Assembly: GCA_946894095.1 (NCBI GenBank)
Contig: OX335652.1
Location: 7,587,001 to 7,651,000 of the forward strand
Length of the DNA: 64,000 nucleotides
Direction: 5' to 3'
Source: Incurvaria masculella
Taxonomy: Eukaryota; Arthropoda; Insecta; Lepidoptera; Incurvariidae
Part shown: positions 54,501-64,000 of the stretch, in pieces
Layout of the letters: each line of letters begins with the position of its first letter
How positions within the stretch are numbered: the first letter of the stretch is position 1
The notes under the pieces: model-generated
Told to the model about the DNA's origin: nothing
The model's input: only the letters and a program-made list of their open reading frames with translations
Database searches by the model: none
Program-made: the position numbers and the translations under genes

Positions 54501-57500
54501 TGTAATTATACAGTCAGAGGAACTATACGTAAAAAAAGTAATGCAAAATAGTTTTTCATGGTTTCACTCCCCACATTACTGTGTTCCTAGAGGGAAAAAA
54601 TTCAATTCTAGCAATATTTACGCTCGATGCAATGCAATGCATCCGACTCATAAATATGAAGAGCGTGCGTGCAAGAGTCCCGGCGTTCAGTGACGGCGGC
54701 GGCAGATGGCGCGACGGAGCCGCCTCGTACCGCTGCCCCCCCGCGCCCGCCGCGTGCGGTAAGATAAACATACATTATTACACATTGCGTTGGTTACTTC
54801 GTGATTTGATACACTTTGCTCTTGTGTTCGCAGGGACGAGACGGCGGTCTTTGCAGTGACTATAAATTATACCTGCGGCTGAGAGGCTCATTCCAATTCG
54901 TATACGGGTTCATCTGCAAAGTTGTGCTAAATTTGCAAAAGTGGTTCTGCATCTCAAACGGAACAAATTCTATTCTAGCTTACATGCAAAAAAGTCCCAA
55001 AATTATAATATTATTCAGTATTATTTATTATTCAGTTCAATATTATTGGGTCAAAATGAACAATGTCACAAATTAAATGTTTTAATTCCTGATTTAAATT
55101 CACTAACCCCCGATTTCACCACCTTCAGCTAACTGAAATCCAATAGTTAACTTGCGGTTACATTGCATATTTACACGGTGTAATTGAAAGGTAACTATGG
55201 GATTTTTGTAGCAGGAGGTGGTAGAAACGGGCATAAATAATTTATTCTTGCATCATAGTTGTTATCACGATAGTTTATTTGAACTAGTAAGTAGACATAT
55301 TCTGGTCAAGTATTAATACTTTATTTGAGTTAAACACAAATATCAGAAAAACATGTCACACAACATTTTTTGGGGGTCGAAATATTGTATTGTTTTGCTC
55401 GGTAGAGTAGAATTTTTTTAAAAAGTCCTATTACAGAAATTGTTGTGTACAGCATCACTTTAAATATTTAGCAGACTTTTTCAGATAACCCCGTGTATGT
55501 GCTTAGATTTTTGTGGCCATTGAAATCCAAGAAAGACTTAAAAAAAAATTGCGGATAGCTAATACAAAAAATACAACATGAAGCTGCAGATACAATTTAT
55601 GAGTATTGTTGGTGCATGGGTTTAATATATTTTTCTTGATTGACCTGTCATGTCATGGCATATTTTTGTCCAGTATTTATCTCACATTTTCAAGATGTAC
55701 ACAAATGTTGAGGTTCAGGCTCGGGAGCTTTAACATTCTATTTATTATAAAAACAGTTTTTTATCTGTCTGGCCGCAACGATCATGAAATGTGAGGTAGA
55801 TGCGCGCAGCGTTGGTCGCGCGAGGTCGGGAGTTGTGCGTATCACGCGGGCGTGGTGGGTTCTAGGGAGGAAGGGCGCTACGGGTACCGGCGCGAGTGGG
55901 ACGGGCACACGCAGTGGGAGTACCCCGAGGCGGCCGGGCTCGTCGACATGGACATCTGCACCACGCCGCCGCCGCCGCCGGCCGAGCCCGCGCCAGCGCC
56001 GGCGCCGCTCGCCGTCGCCGTCGCCGCGGCGCCGCCTCCCCCCCCTCCGCCGCCGCCGCCTCCGCCAGCGCCGGCCGCGCCCGCCGCACCCGCCCCGCCG
56101 TCGCAGGTGAGATGACGGCTTGTCAAAAACAAAAAAATACAAACAAATATTCAAATACGTGCACTACAGACAATACTTATTATTTCCACTACGGACTATC
56201 TAAAAGTACGCAAACATTTTAATTTAGACATGCTTGAACTTTAATATGGTGCTTGTATGTGTATAATATGTTGAGTCATCAAAATCACAAGTTATTTAAG
56301 CGCTTAAGTAAGTATCGATCATAAGAAATTTAAAGTACCTGAGTCAAAAAACCTAGCCGTCGCAATACAGGCTAAGACTGGTGCGACGGTTAAGAAACGA
56401 ACTTCAGATCGCTCTGAATTGTAATCAAAGGTGAACTCACTCTTTTTTTTCTTATAATTGCATTAAGGTCTTCTGAATTTTGGATTTGAATTTGAATGCG
56501 ACATAAACCGAGAAAAACTGGCCAAGTGCGAGTCGGACTCGCACACGAAGTTATACCATTATACAAGTTTTGACCCAAAGAAACGTTTTATTCTATATTT
56601 AAAGTTAATTCGTTTTTAGGGTTCCGTACCCAAAGGGTGAAAACGGAACCCTATTACTAAGCCTCCACTGTCCGTCCGTCCGTCCGTCCGTCCGTCCGTC
56701 CGTCCGTCCGTCCGTCCGTCCGTCTGTCACAGGGCTGTATCTCAGTAACCGTAACAGATAGACTGCTGAAATTTTCACAGAGTGTGTATTTATTTTGCAG
56801 CTATAACAACAAATAGGTAAGATTAAGAAATAATTAAAATTAAAGGGGGTCCCCATACAAAAAACGTGATTTTTTTGTAAACATTTTCTTACGATGGTAC
56901 GGAACCCTTCGTGTGCGAGTCCGACTCGCACTTGGCCGGTTTTTTATTTTTACTATTTGTTATAGCGGCAACAAATACACACTGTGAAAATTTCAGCTGT
57001 CTACTTATTACGGTTCATGAGATGCATGCAGCCATGTGACGGACGGACGGATAGCTATTAATATGGTTCCGTTTAGCACCCTTTGGGTACGGAACCCTTA
57101 AAAAGATGGTTGATGTGTACACATTTCTTCTTCATTATAGAAAAAAATACTCAAAAAAAGCTTTATTCCTTCAAGCTAGATTTTGTTGTTCATATAATTA
57201 CAGTAGCAAGTTTAAAGTTCTGAGGTTTTTAAAATTCTCATACAAACTTAAATGTAGTCACTGCATTAACATCACAATACATTAGTAAAATAACCTTATA
57301 ACAATAATTTAAAACATTGCTAAATCATGATGCTAAAAGTATGTAGAATACCACATTAGGCAATCATTGTTCCTGGTTTGGACTCCACGTTAAACTGTGG
57401 AGGAACGATTGTAGAAGGGGCAATAACAATATTGTCCATACTTTCCATTAAATTCAATGCAGCCGTGTATTATAAGGCAAGTTATACAAGTGCCACAAGC

Positions 57501-60500
57501 ATGGCAAGAGATGCAGTGGGATTATTTCAAACTACATATCACCACAGTATAGATAAGAGGAGCAGTATGCAGTATGTATGTATTGTAAAATAATACTATT
57601 ACCAACCTGACGAATTTTCTTGTCGGCTCTTCTTCGCCAGAAGTAATCGAACCGACAGAAAAAAAAAGACGAATGTGAATTAGTCCATGAATGTTCGTGT
57701 TCACGGTGGTTTCTTTCTCTCACTCGTTTTCAATCTTCGCTTCACAAATGTTTCTGTATATAATCAGGCCGCCACCGCCCCGCCGCCGCCCAAGAAGGCG
57801 CGCAGCAGCCCTCCCCCGCTGCCGGCGGAGCCGCCGCCCCCGCCGCCCGCGTGGGCGCCGCAGCCGCCGCCGCCGCCGCCGCCCGCGTGGGCTCCGCAGC
57901 AGCCGCGACCGCCGCCGCCGCCGCCGCCCGCGTGGCACGACGCCGGCTCGCCGCCGCCGCCTCCGCCCGGCTGCGAAGATGACCACGAGCACGCCGCCCT
58001 GCCCGAGTTCAAGCAGGTGACGTCACACCCATGACTGATGCGTATACAATTCGTCACACTCGGGACATACAGGCGTATCTCAAAATTATAGCTTTTATAT
58101 AGATGTATAGAAAAAATATATTAATTTATTTGCTTTATGTTTAAACAGCATCATTCACTAAAATATGAAAGAAAACAGAGAAACTATCACTTTTTCAACT
58201 CTACTGCAAATTTAATAAAAATTAGATACACCTGTATGTCCCGGGTGCGACGAATTCCACCAATAAGTTTAGTATTCATTTTATTTACTACGATCTGTCT
58301 CCTTTCTGGGACATTTAATAGTAGGTTTGTAGGTTTGATTTAGTTGGCGTTTAGTTGCGTACTGAAAATAATGACTAATCGACCCAAAAGATATCCCAGC
58401 CATGAACTTTTTCAGGATGTAAAAGTGTTATCTGTTAGAAAAATCTATATACAAAAAGTATGTTCATTTTTGCATTCATGGAAGGGAAACGAAATTCTGA
58501 AACGGCCCGAACATAAATATGTCACAAGGCTAAGACAAAATTGTTACAACCAACCTACTACAACGTCACGCTTTTCACAAAGGTCATTGCAATGGCTCGG
58601 ACCAAGAATATACTGCGCTCTAAACACACGAATTGAAAGATATCTCCCTTTTTAATATGAGTACATATAAGAAAAAAAATTCTACTTTGCTATTGGATAT
58701 GTCTGTATGTGATGTTGAAAAACTCTTCAGTGTCGTAGTCTAATGCAATCTACCTAATATATGCTCAAGTACAAATAAAAAAAAAAACCTTGCACAAACA
58801 AACACACCCTCACATACACCCACACATACGCACACAAACTCCCTAACAATGCCACACATTCACGCTTATAATACATAAAATGGATAATACATTTAACTCA
58901 TCATATTCTACAACATACGATAGACATTACAGTGTGCGTTCACCATTACTTTTCAATGTACGTTTATGTGCTATACCTAATGCGGCCCACTACACAGAAT
59001 TTAGTTCTTCTGTAGGCTGCAATGTATAATTTTATAAACTACTCGTAGATTTTTGTAAAATGTATTATAACATATTGTTTTTTTTTAGTTAATTATGTAT
59101 ATACGTGTGTTTTTGGAAAATAAATTGAATTTGAATTTGAATTTGAATTTGAGTGATAAAGTCTGATGTTGGTAGGTCAGGGGTATATATAGACAAGGTA
59201 AAGAATCGGCCCTTGCCTCGAGGGATCAATTCTTACAGCTAAGGCCTGAAAGCGCCCCATTGTTCTTTAAAAAGCACTATTTATGTTTGATCAAATCTAT
59301 TCGACAGTGATGACTTTCTTTTTTAAATAAAACAAACCTATGCAAGTGTTCCGTATTATATATTTAATTCATTTAAATATATTTTCCCAAAACGTAAAAT
59401 ACAAAAAAATACATATTTGATCACTTAGATTTACATAGAAATATGGAAATCACATAGATTTTTACACTATTACGTCTTCTTTGTATGCCATGCCTGCTAA
59501 TGGTAACGCCGGCGGTACTATGGCAAAAAAAAATAACCCGCTAGTGGCACCGCCTAAAAACTGGTGAATACCAGCACAACACAAAAGATCTTTCATCATC
59601 GATCGTGCACGGATGTGTGATCTCAAATGAGTTGAGGACTAAGTCTGACCCGTGTTCTTGACAGATCAGCCTATATGTGGACACGTCCGTCTGACCATAT
59701 CCAGAGAAACCGGCAGACCTTTTTTTTATGCAACTGACATGGATGGTTAACACCACACATCTACCGTTATGATATTAGCCCAATGCCAGGTCCTTCCCTT
59801 TATGAGCACGGCTACATTGAATTGGGTGAAAAACACGGACGATTTTTCATTGCCGCTTCGACCATCTTTTCATCCAATTCGATGGTACCAACCTGGGCGG
59901 GCTTAAGGTGGCCCATTCCGCTTATCTCCCCATACAAAAGGGGAAAGAAGATCACGCCCATATTACTTGTCAGAGATCCAAAATTTTGCTCAAAATAGCT
60001 TTATTTGATCGAACTAGATGTCTGATGACCATTGGCATTGTAAAATTGTGTTTGGTTTCTAAGTTATAAGGTCCGAAAGTTCGAATTTTTCGCGCGTTTT
60101 ATTCAATAACTTTGGAGTTGGATTACGCAATGATAAAGTAAGGACATCGTAAAAAGATTAGTCATCAGACATAGCTTATTTAATCAAGATTTATGATCTA
60201 TTTGGTTTTTGTTAGATTTGTTACTACAGCGGTCGTGGTTTACTTTTAGCTATAAGTCGTTTTGAAATTAAAATTTTCGTAAATCTTACCAAATCATACG
60301 CTATGCACATTATCTTTTTTGTGGACATGTTGCATCTTCCTCATCACGGAGCCTGTCTTTTTCTTTGAAACAGAGAAGGTCCCAGAGCGCAACAGCACGG
60401 TTTTGTACCGTGCCCGCGAATGAGTTAGGCCCGCCGGGTTGGGCCGCCTTAAACGGGTTTTACATGGTTCCGAACCATGGAGCAGCTCGCATTCGTGACG

Positions 60501-61904
60501 AAATGCACTTATCGAACTCAGAAAGAAAGTGGTGCACGATCGGGGCGAACATTTGAACCCAGACCTCTGGTAGGCTAGGCAAGTCCCCGCTCCACTAGGC
60601 TACGAGCCACTCTCGAGACCTAATCCATAATTTAATTACCCTTACAGAGGAGTCCTTCACCACCGAGGAAGGAGTCGCTCGGGGACGAGCTGATGTCGTT
60701 CTACAGTGACATCGCCGAGCTTGAGAAGCAGAGCGAGCCGGAGCCTCCCCTCCCCGCGCCCGCCGCCCCCGCCCCCACCCCCACCGCCGCCACCCCCGCC
60801 GCCCCGCCCACCCCCGACCTCCGCCCCAGGGAGCGCCCCGCCGACGACAAGGCTAGGGACAGTCGGGAGGCGAACGGGACACCCAAGCCAGCTAAGAAAA
60901 AAACTAAGGTGAGCCTTTCATCTCGCAAAGTTGGTCTCCACATTTAAGCCCATGCATGTATTTAGATTTTGGTCTGACCTCCCGCAAAATCTAAAGACCC
61001 GAATATATGACCAGTGAGTCCTCCCGGGTATGACATACAAGTGTGAAACGTGGACTCTGACGGTCGCCGTTGTCTAAAGGTTGAAAGTTGCCCAGCAAGC
61101 AATGGATCGAGCCATGCTGGGAATATCGTTACGGGATATGGTAAGTACCGAGGCAATCCGCCGACGTACTAAAGTAGTCGATATTGGATACCGGGTGGCT
61201 AAGCTCAAATGGCAGTGGGCTGGTCACGTCAGCCGAAGAGACGACGACCGTTGGAGTAACCGTGTCCTGCACTGGCAGCCATGGACAGGAAAACGGAGTG
61301 TGGGAAGGCCACCCGCCAGGTGGGACGACGACATCAAGTGCGTCGGAGGCAAGCAGTGGTTCCGTACCGCTGAGAGCCGGGAGGACTGGAGAAAAATTGG
61401 AGAGGCGTATGTCCAGCAGTGGACGCAAAGACGCTGACTGACTGACATGTATTTAGATGGGAAGGGTTTAGTTTTAATAGGCTTAGGGCGCAGGGTGAGA
61501 ATCAAGTCACGTGAGAGTTATTTTCATGCACCACTTCCATCATTCAGAATCGATATAAAACTCATCGTCACTTTCCCGTACTCAATTAAAGGTTTAAGCC
61601 TGCCTTGGGGTATAAGCCCAACACACTGCATCCCCAAAGGAATCAGGTGCCATGCCAGGACAACCAACCTTCCCCCGAACCTGGTGCAACCCCCTCACGC
61701 TCAAATTATGTTACGTAATTTGGGTACACCTCCAAGATGTTACATTTCTGTCTTTTGCCCTGCATGCAGAAGGAACTGCAGTGAGACACGGGTACATTTT
61801 TGTTCCAGGTGAAGATATCCGCCGGAATGGGAATCAAACACAAGACTGTATCCAGCCTAGTGGCCAAGTGGCAGCAGGTTCAGGAAGAAATCAACTCCGA
61901 CTAG
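45399..61904 (+). CDS. FNBP4: Formin-binding protein 4 ortholog
   Basis: Ten exons: 45399-45552, 46516-46650, 47131-47311, 48180-48591, 49049-50110, 52558-52691, 55866-56106, 57768-58016, 60648-60908, 61809-61904. All GT/AG, all phases match, 974 residues; I recall the human protein as about 1017. Layout: acidic N-terminus, WW1 (residues 53-83), lysine-rich disordered region with bipartite KKRKR, a leucine-rich segment, WW2 (686-713), proline/alanine tracts (about 720-856), and a short C-terminal motif VSSLVAKWQQVQEEI. The order WW, long linker, WW, polyproline, LVKKWQ-type motif is that of FNBP4, a nuclear protein linked to formins and RNA processing through proline-rich ligands. The start ATG is preceded by AAAA and the reading frame is open from it. 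Confidence 0.88.
45553..46515. other. FNBP4 intron 1
   Basis: Holds a GTCGGACTCGC-element fragment at 45840-45955 (CACAG..TGACAGATGGACGG to TACGGAACCCTAA); the rest is unremarkable. Confidence 0.5.
46516..46650 (+). CDS. FNBP4: FNBP4 exon 2, WW domain 1
   Basis: WSACYDEGSGYTYYWHQLTN then AVTWEAPPEYL: both WW tryptophans, the YYW core, and the final proline are present. Confidence 0.92.
47131..47311 (+). CDS. FNBP4: FNBP4 exon 3
   Basis: QSEVTADEWRLYQLALAENQ to KKRRASSDSEDE, ending in a basic-acidic SDSEDE stretch typical of nuclear proteins. Confidence 0.88.
48180..48591 (+). CDS. FNBP4: FNBP4 exon 4
   Basis: KIELITSYYNTDSDSEPENP, then KISKKVPKKHKAKPLEYGP, then two imperfect 14-residue repeats (TSDASKAVTGTD, TTDASKTIMCKE). 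Phase 0 out. Confidence 0.85.
49049..50110 (+). CDS. FNBP4: FNBP4 exon 5, long central exon
   Basis: 354 codons. LLMEELLNKAKILENLGG, low-complexity acidic middle, PMPKKRKRISSNVLPEP (nuclear-localisation-like), FSYGNYAKQGVMMFTKGE, and SLSDILESKLKFLNQQSIAI, which matches the conserved segment before WW2. Confidence 0.9.
50173..50470 (+). mobile_element. TTAA element, internally deleted copy 5
   Basis: Both TTAA ends are present but only about 298 bp long; the middle from the CATACAAACG region to TTAGTCATCAG is missing. Confidence 0.75.
50901..51070 (-). repeat. Palindromic GTGCA element, minus-strand copy
   Basis: GGGCCGAGTGCACGAAAGG to CAATCGGGGCTTAG. Core TCACTAAAAGTGACGTG. Confidence 0.7.
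51066..51801. repeat. Longer element with the same ends
   Basis: Starts TTAGGCCCGAGTGCACGA directly after the previous copy and ends GTGCAACCGGGGCTTAG. About 730 bp with a different interior, so a composite or a parent element. No ORF. Confidence 0.5.
52020..52095 (-). mobile_element. 5S-derived SINE fragment
   Basis: Short head piece ending in GGGGCTACCGAGGCTG. Confidence 0.45.
52558..52691 (+). CDS. FNBP4: FNBP4 exon 6, before WW2
   Basis: Very GC-rich. GALTAAYWRGWL corresponds to the family's GAL..Y.....L helix; it ends PPGWLCEFH, the first strand of WW2. Alanine-rich compared with the human sequence I recall. Confidence 0.85.
53017..53120 (+). mobile_element. 3' end of a SINE body
   Basis: AAGGAATGTCCTGGCATGGC to CATCCATGTCCAGTTACAT and an A tract. 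Head missing. Confidence 0.6.
53566..54115 (-). mobile_element. TTAA element, full copy 6, inverted
   Basis: Same 550 bp as 28946-29495 in the opposite orientation, with TTAA at both ends. Confidence 0.82.
54116..55865. other. FNBP4 intron 6, second half
   Basis: AT-rich except for a GC-rich island at 54655-54762 that is open and ends at a GT. No acceptor in register or family match, so not called an exon. Confidence 0.45.
55866..56106 (+). CDS. FNBP4: FNBP4 exon 7, WW2 and proline tract 1
   Basis: EEGRYGYRREWDGHTQWEYP completes WW2 (W687, Y700, W710). YGYR replaces the usual YYY/F core. Long proline/alanine runs follow. The antisense and shifted ORFs here are artefacts of CCG repeats. Confidence 0.88.
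56512..57105. mobile_element. Head-to-head cluster of GTCGGACTCGC elements
   Basis: A partial inverted copy (56512-56600), a full copy (56614-56947) and another partial inverted copy (56948-57105) lie side by side. Confidence 0.65.
56671..56722. repeat. (TCCG)n microsatellite, about 13 units
   Basis: Uninterrupted tetranucleotide run inside the element. The TDGR repeat ORF across it is spurious. Confidence 0.9.
57360..57510 (+). mobile_element. Diverged SINE body fragment
   Basis: TTGGACTCCACGTTAAACTG, ATTCAATGCAGCCGTG. No head. Confidence 0.45.
57768..58016 (+). CDS. FNBP4: FNBP4 exon 8, proline tract 2 with PAWAP repeats
   Basis: PPPPPAWAPQ repeated, then PAWHDAG and PEFKQ. Polyproline ligand for SH3/WW partners. 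Phase 0 both ends. Confidence 0.88.
58150..59155 (+). pseudogene. Non-LTR retrotransposon 3' end
   Basis: The C-terminal ORF2 remnant (58370-58655: KRYPSHELFQDVKVLSVRKI ... RFSQRSLQWLGPRIYCALN) resembles the R..P..R....R...Y.GP..WN tail of R1/CR1-type elements. A 3' UTR follows and ends in TTGAATTTGAATTTGAAT repeats at 59125-59153. 5'-truncated and inactive. Confidence 0.7.
59728..60610 (-). mobile_element. tRNA-derived SINE, copy 3, split by a TTAA element
   Basis: The body begins at 59728 (ATGCAACTGACATGGATGG), is interrupted at 59903-60452, then resumes to the tRNA-like end CCACTAGGCTACGAGCC. It reads GGTTCAAATGTTCGCC on the minus strand, a good B box. Confidence 0.75.
59903..60452 (+). 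mobile_element. TTAA element, full copy 7, nested in SINE
   Basis: TTAAGGTGGCCCATTCCGC to GGGTTGGGCCGCCTTAA. The SINE gives the insertion site. Confidence 0.82.
60648..60908 (+). CDS. FNBP4: FNBP4 exon 9
   Basis: RSPSPPRKESLGDELMSFYS, IAELEKQSEPEP, proline/alanine tract, then basic KPAKKKTK. DELMSFYSD is the FNBP4-like pre-C-terminal motif. Confidence 0.87.
61010..61445 (+). pseudogene. RTE-type retrotransposon ORF2 C-terminus
   Basis: KVAQQAMDRAMLGISLRDMV, then RVAKLKWQWAGHVSRRDDDR, GKRSVGRPPARWDDDI and YVQQWTQRR, ending in TGAC repeats. Well-kept frame of about 118 codons, preceded by a frameshifted CETWTLT motif. The truncated 5' end makes it inactive. Confidence 0.85.
61809..61904 (+). 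CDS. FNBP4: FNBP4 last coding exon
   Basis: VKISAGMGIKHKTVSSLVAK then WQQVQEEINSD and TAG. Ends about where the human protein enters its acidic tail and REEW helix, which are not encoded here. Confidence 0.85.
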   Translation: MKISAGMGIKHKTVSSLVAKWQQVQEEINSD

Positions 61905-62560
61905 CGGAAAAAAAAAATCGAACTTGTAAATATGCCCTTGTTGTCTTTTTGCATAACTTCCATTTGTTTTAGTCTAGGGTTAATCTTCATTGTACTAAAA
62001 AAGGCACATTTTTTTACTGAGACAATGATGTCGTAGTGTACAGTTCCAAACAACGAACTTTTGTAATTATTTGTTGTCGAACTATTGAAATAGAATGTAT
62101 AGAATACATATAATGTTAGAAAACAGTGCAGGTATGTTGATAAATTTGTGCGTTCCGTATGAACAATACGAACCATTTTTCGTTCGTAAGCGTCGCCGAC
62201 AAAGACACAGCATTTAGCACATAGTGACCTATAGTACCAAATTGGCATGTGACAGTGTCACACAAACGGACCCTTGTGTAAACGCTCTCTGGAATGTAGC
62301 GAAAAGGTGCAAGCAATGTTTCAGATGATGTGCCATGTTGCTTTGGAGGATGTGGCTTCCAAACACATGGTTAGTAGGAGTAGGTTAATATAAAAAATCA
62401 GACTATACCTACTTTTTATTCTGCATGTTAGTCGTCTCTAAGCATACTGACCCGATCAGCCGTAGTGGTGAAGTAAACACAGTTTATTGTAGGTGTCGCA
62501 TAAGCGACCTCACCTTAGAAACGTCGTGTCATGTTTGACAAGTTTTATTAACGAGTTTAA
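61905..62560. other. FNBP4 3' UTR and downstream
   Basis: AT-rich. No clear polyadenylation signal close to the stop; I could not place the mRNA end. Confidence 0.4.
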
Positions 62561-62564
62561 GATT

Positions 62565-62727
62565 ACGGGCCGAGTGCACGAAAGAACAAAAAATCAAAAT
62601 CAACGTCAAAGTATGATCAAACACGTCACTTTGTGTGGACAGTATAGAAGGAACTCTATGCGGATCACTAAAAGTGACGTGTTTGAACATTGATTAACTC
62701 GGCCGTCTCTTCGTGCAACCGGGGCTA
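62565..62727 (-). repeat. Palindromic GTGCA element, minus-strand copy
   Basis: GGGCCGAGTGCACGAAAGA to TTCGTGCAACCGGGGCT. Core matches 50901-51070. Confidence 0.7.
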
Positions 62728-63710
62728 CATCTTGCATCTGAAAACTCATTAATTAAACTTGATCCATGATGCAAGAATAAGGTTTGGAAGAAAAGAAGAG
62801 CATTTGTTTATATTCCAACAAATTTTAATGTAATAGAACCAGCACACAGTTCGAAATAAAATATTATGGGTTATGTTATTGTGATATTTTCTTTCCTACG
62901 ACTTCATTTCATTAGCATAGTTTGGAACAAATATATTTCAGAACAATAACGAGAAAAATTTGTCATTTCAACTATCTAGTTTGAGTAAATCAAATTTTAA
63001 AATCTATTCTGTTTTATTTTATTATATTATTTTGTATGGTATCTAACAGATTTGACAAATCTTCTATGTGAGCTCGCTTAGACGCCACCTGTCGTGATAA
63101 GTGAGCAGTTTTCTTCCCCATTGCCGAAACATATGTTCCTTTACATTGCGGGTTGTCTTCACACACTACCCCTGGTCGAGTGACAGTTACGAGACTACCA
63201 ATGTTTTTTTTCTGTCTTCTATTTCTCTGACTCTAATGTAGGCCAATAAAAAATCGCTTTCAAGTAAGTTAATGTAAATAAATAATATTATTGATTTTCA
63301 TTGGTTTGTATTTAAGGTATTCTGAAATGTGAACTGGTATGACGTTGGCAATCTATCCCTATCTTTAATCTATGCCCAAACCTACATTTCTCAACAGAGC
63401 GAATGACAGCCACCCAGTCGAAAAGTTTTCGTGTTTGTTCCACGAGCACAAGAGCTGAATGTAGAATGTTAGAATGAACTGTTTTCGATTGTGTAAAATA
63501 ATTAGGATAAAGAAAACTTAATTTATTTTTTATAATCTATAAGTTATCGTAATCAATACATTAAAATATCTTGTAAATATAATAATGTTAATAAAAACTC
63601 GGATGCCCGTATCCTGTACTCTTGAATTTTCATTATCAATCCCATCCTATTCATATCAATATACTTGAAGGCCCGCTTTCAGCGTTCCTTAAAAGGACAC
63701 TGCCCAAAAT
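62728..63710. other. Intergenic with one weak repeat
   Basis: 62990-63130 matches 26580-26700. Otherwise AT-rich and unexplained. Confidence 0.45.
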
Positions 63711-63760
63711 AAAAGACGTATCTAGCTGATGAGTTGGCCCATCAGCACGATACGTCTTTT
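63711..63760. repeat. 50-bp hairpin
   Basis: AAAAGACGTATC pairs with GATACGTCTTTT, and inside it CTGATGAG/CCATCAG pairs around a short loop. Confidence 0.8.
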
Positions 63761-64000
63761 TTAGGGTGACAACGAAAAGTATATACATAGGTTGTACCAA
63801 ACGGAAGGGCGATTTGCCAACAGACGGATGATTGTATAAGCATGCTAGGCCTGTGGTATAAGCGGGATCCCTCTTGCCCTCTCGCCATGTAAAACTGTAG
63901 GTCCCCTTCCCCTACTAGGTGGTTTCCAAATGATCAGTAAACTATGTTGTATGAGGAGCATAATTTTTCATAATTCAGGCCCCAAGCTTCTCCGTAGGTA

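Noticed and set aside
54655..54762. GC-rich open stretch ending in GT, possible FNBP4 exon
   Set aside because: Exon 6 and exon 7 already join in phase and rebuild WW2; no acceptor or homology for this piece.
55738..56154. Long antisense and shifted ORFs over FNBP4 exon 7
   Set aside because: CCG/GCC repeats keep all frames open; only the phase-matched frame gives the WW domain.
56605..56931. Minus-strand ORF with TDGR repeats
   Set aside because: Translation of the (TCCG)n microsatellite inside a miniature element.
60480..60610. tRNA gene
   Set aside because: Promoter boxes are tRNA-like but no complete cloverleaf; it is the head of a SINE.
1..64000. CRISPR array or bacterial operon
   Set aside because: No regularly spaced repeats with unique spacers; genes are spliced and eukaryotic.

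Overview
This is nuclear DNA of an insect, most probably a moth or butterfly. It has intron-rich genes with GT/AG splice sites, AT-rich introns, and dense repeats. Several of these repeats are of types I associate with Lepidoptera: hairpin elements with ends like AACCGACTTCAAA, short elements carrying GCGAGTCGGACTCGC, and 5S-rRNA-derived SINEs. There is no prokaryotic gene organisation, CRISPR array or rRNA operon. All exon models come from reading the sequence; no alignment or transcript was available.

Four genes can be supported. (1) Positions 1-26319 (+) hold most of the ionotropic receptor gene Ir93a, from the amino-terminal domain to the stop codon; only its first exons lie outside the window. 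(2) Positions 37999-38666 (+) hold a two-exon gene for a 65-residue lysine-rich protein that I do not recognise. (3) Positions 41595-40088 (-) hold a two-exon AlkB homolog 6 (ALKBH6) with its oxygenase residues intact. (4) Positions 45399-61904 (+) hold a ten-exon formin-binding protein 4 (FNBP4) ortholog with two WW domains and long proline tracts. ALKBH6 and FNBP4 are divergent; the small gene and ALKBH6 are convergent. No pathway links the four genes.

The most unusual feature is inside Ir93a. Four of its exons have decayed tandem copies whose unit is almost exactly an exon: one 5' exon twice (1-362), the next three times (575-1084, 18-nt spacers), the next four times (1240-2225, no spacer), and the exon before the last membrane segment three times (24765-25256, period 173). 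The 13-kb intron 6297-19435 holds a nest of transposons. An inverted-repeat element contains a hairpin element and a Ty3/Gypsy-type LTR element on the minus strand. That LTR element is a tandem LTR-body-LTR-body-LTR array with an exact 5090-bp period, and two of its LTRs carry the same non-LTR retrotransposon insertion. The middle LTR is a mosaic of the outer two, the expected product of unequal crossing-over.

Most of the remaining non-coding DNA is repeats: seven copies of a TTAA-flanked 550-bp element, 5S-derived and tRNA-derived SINEs, several palindromic miniature elements, a mariner transposase fragment, and at least four non-LTR retrotransposon fragments. No obviously new multi-gene system was found. 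The strongest novelty candidates are the exon-unit arrays in Ir93a and the recombinant LTR array.
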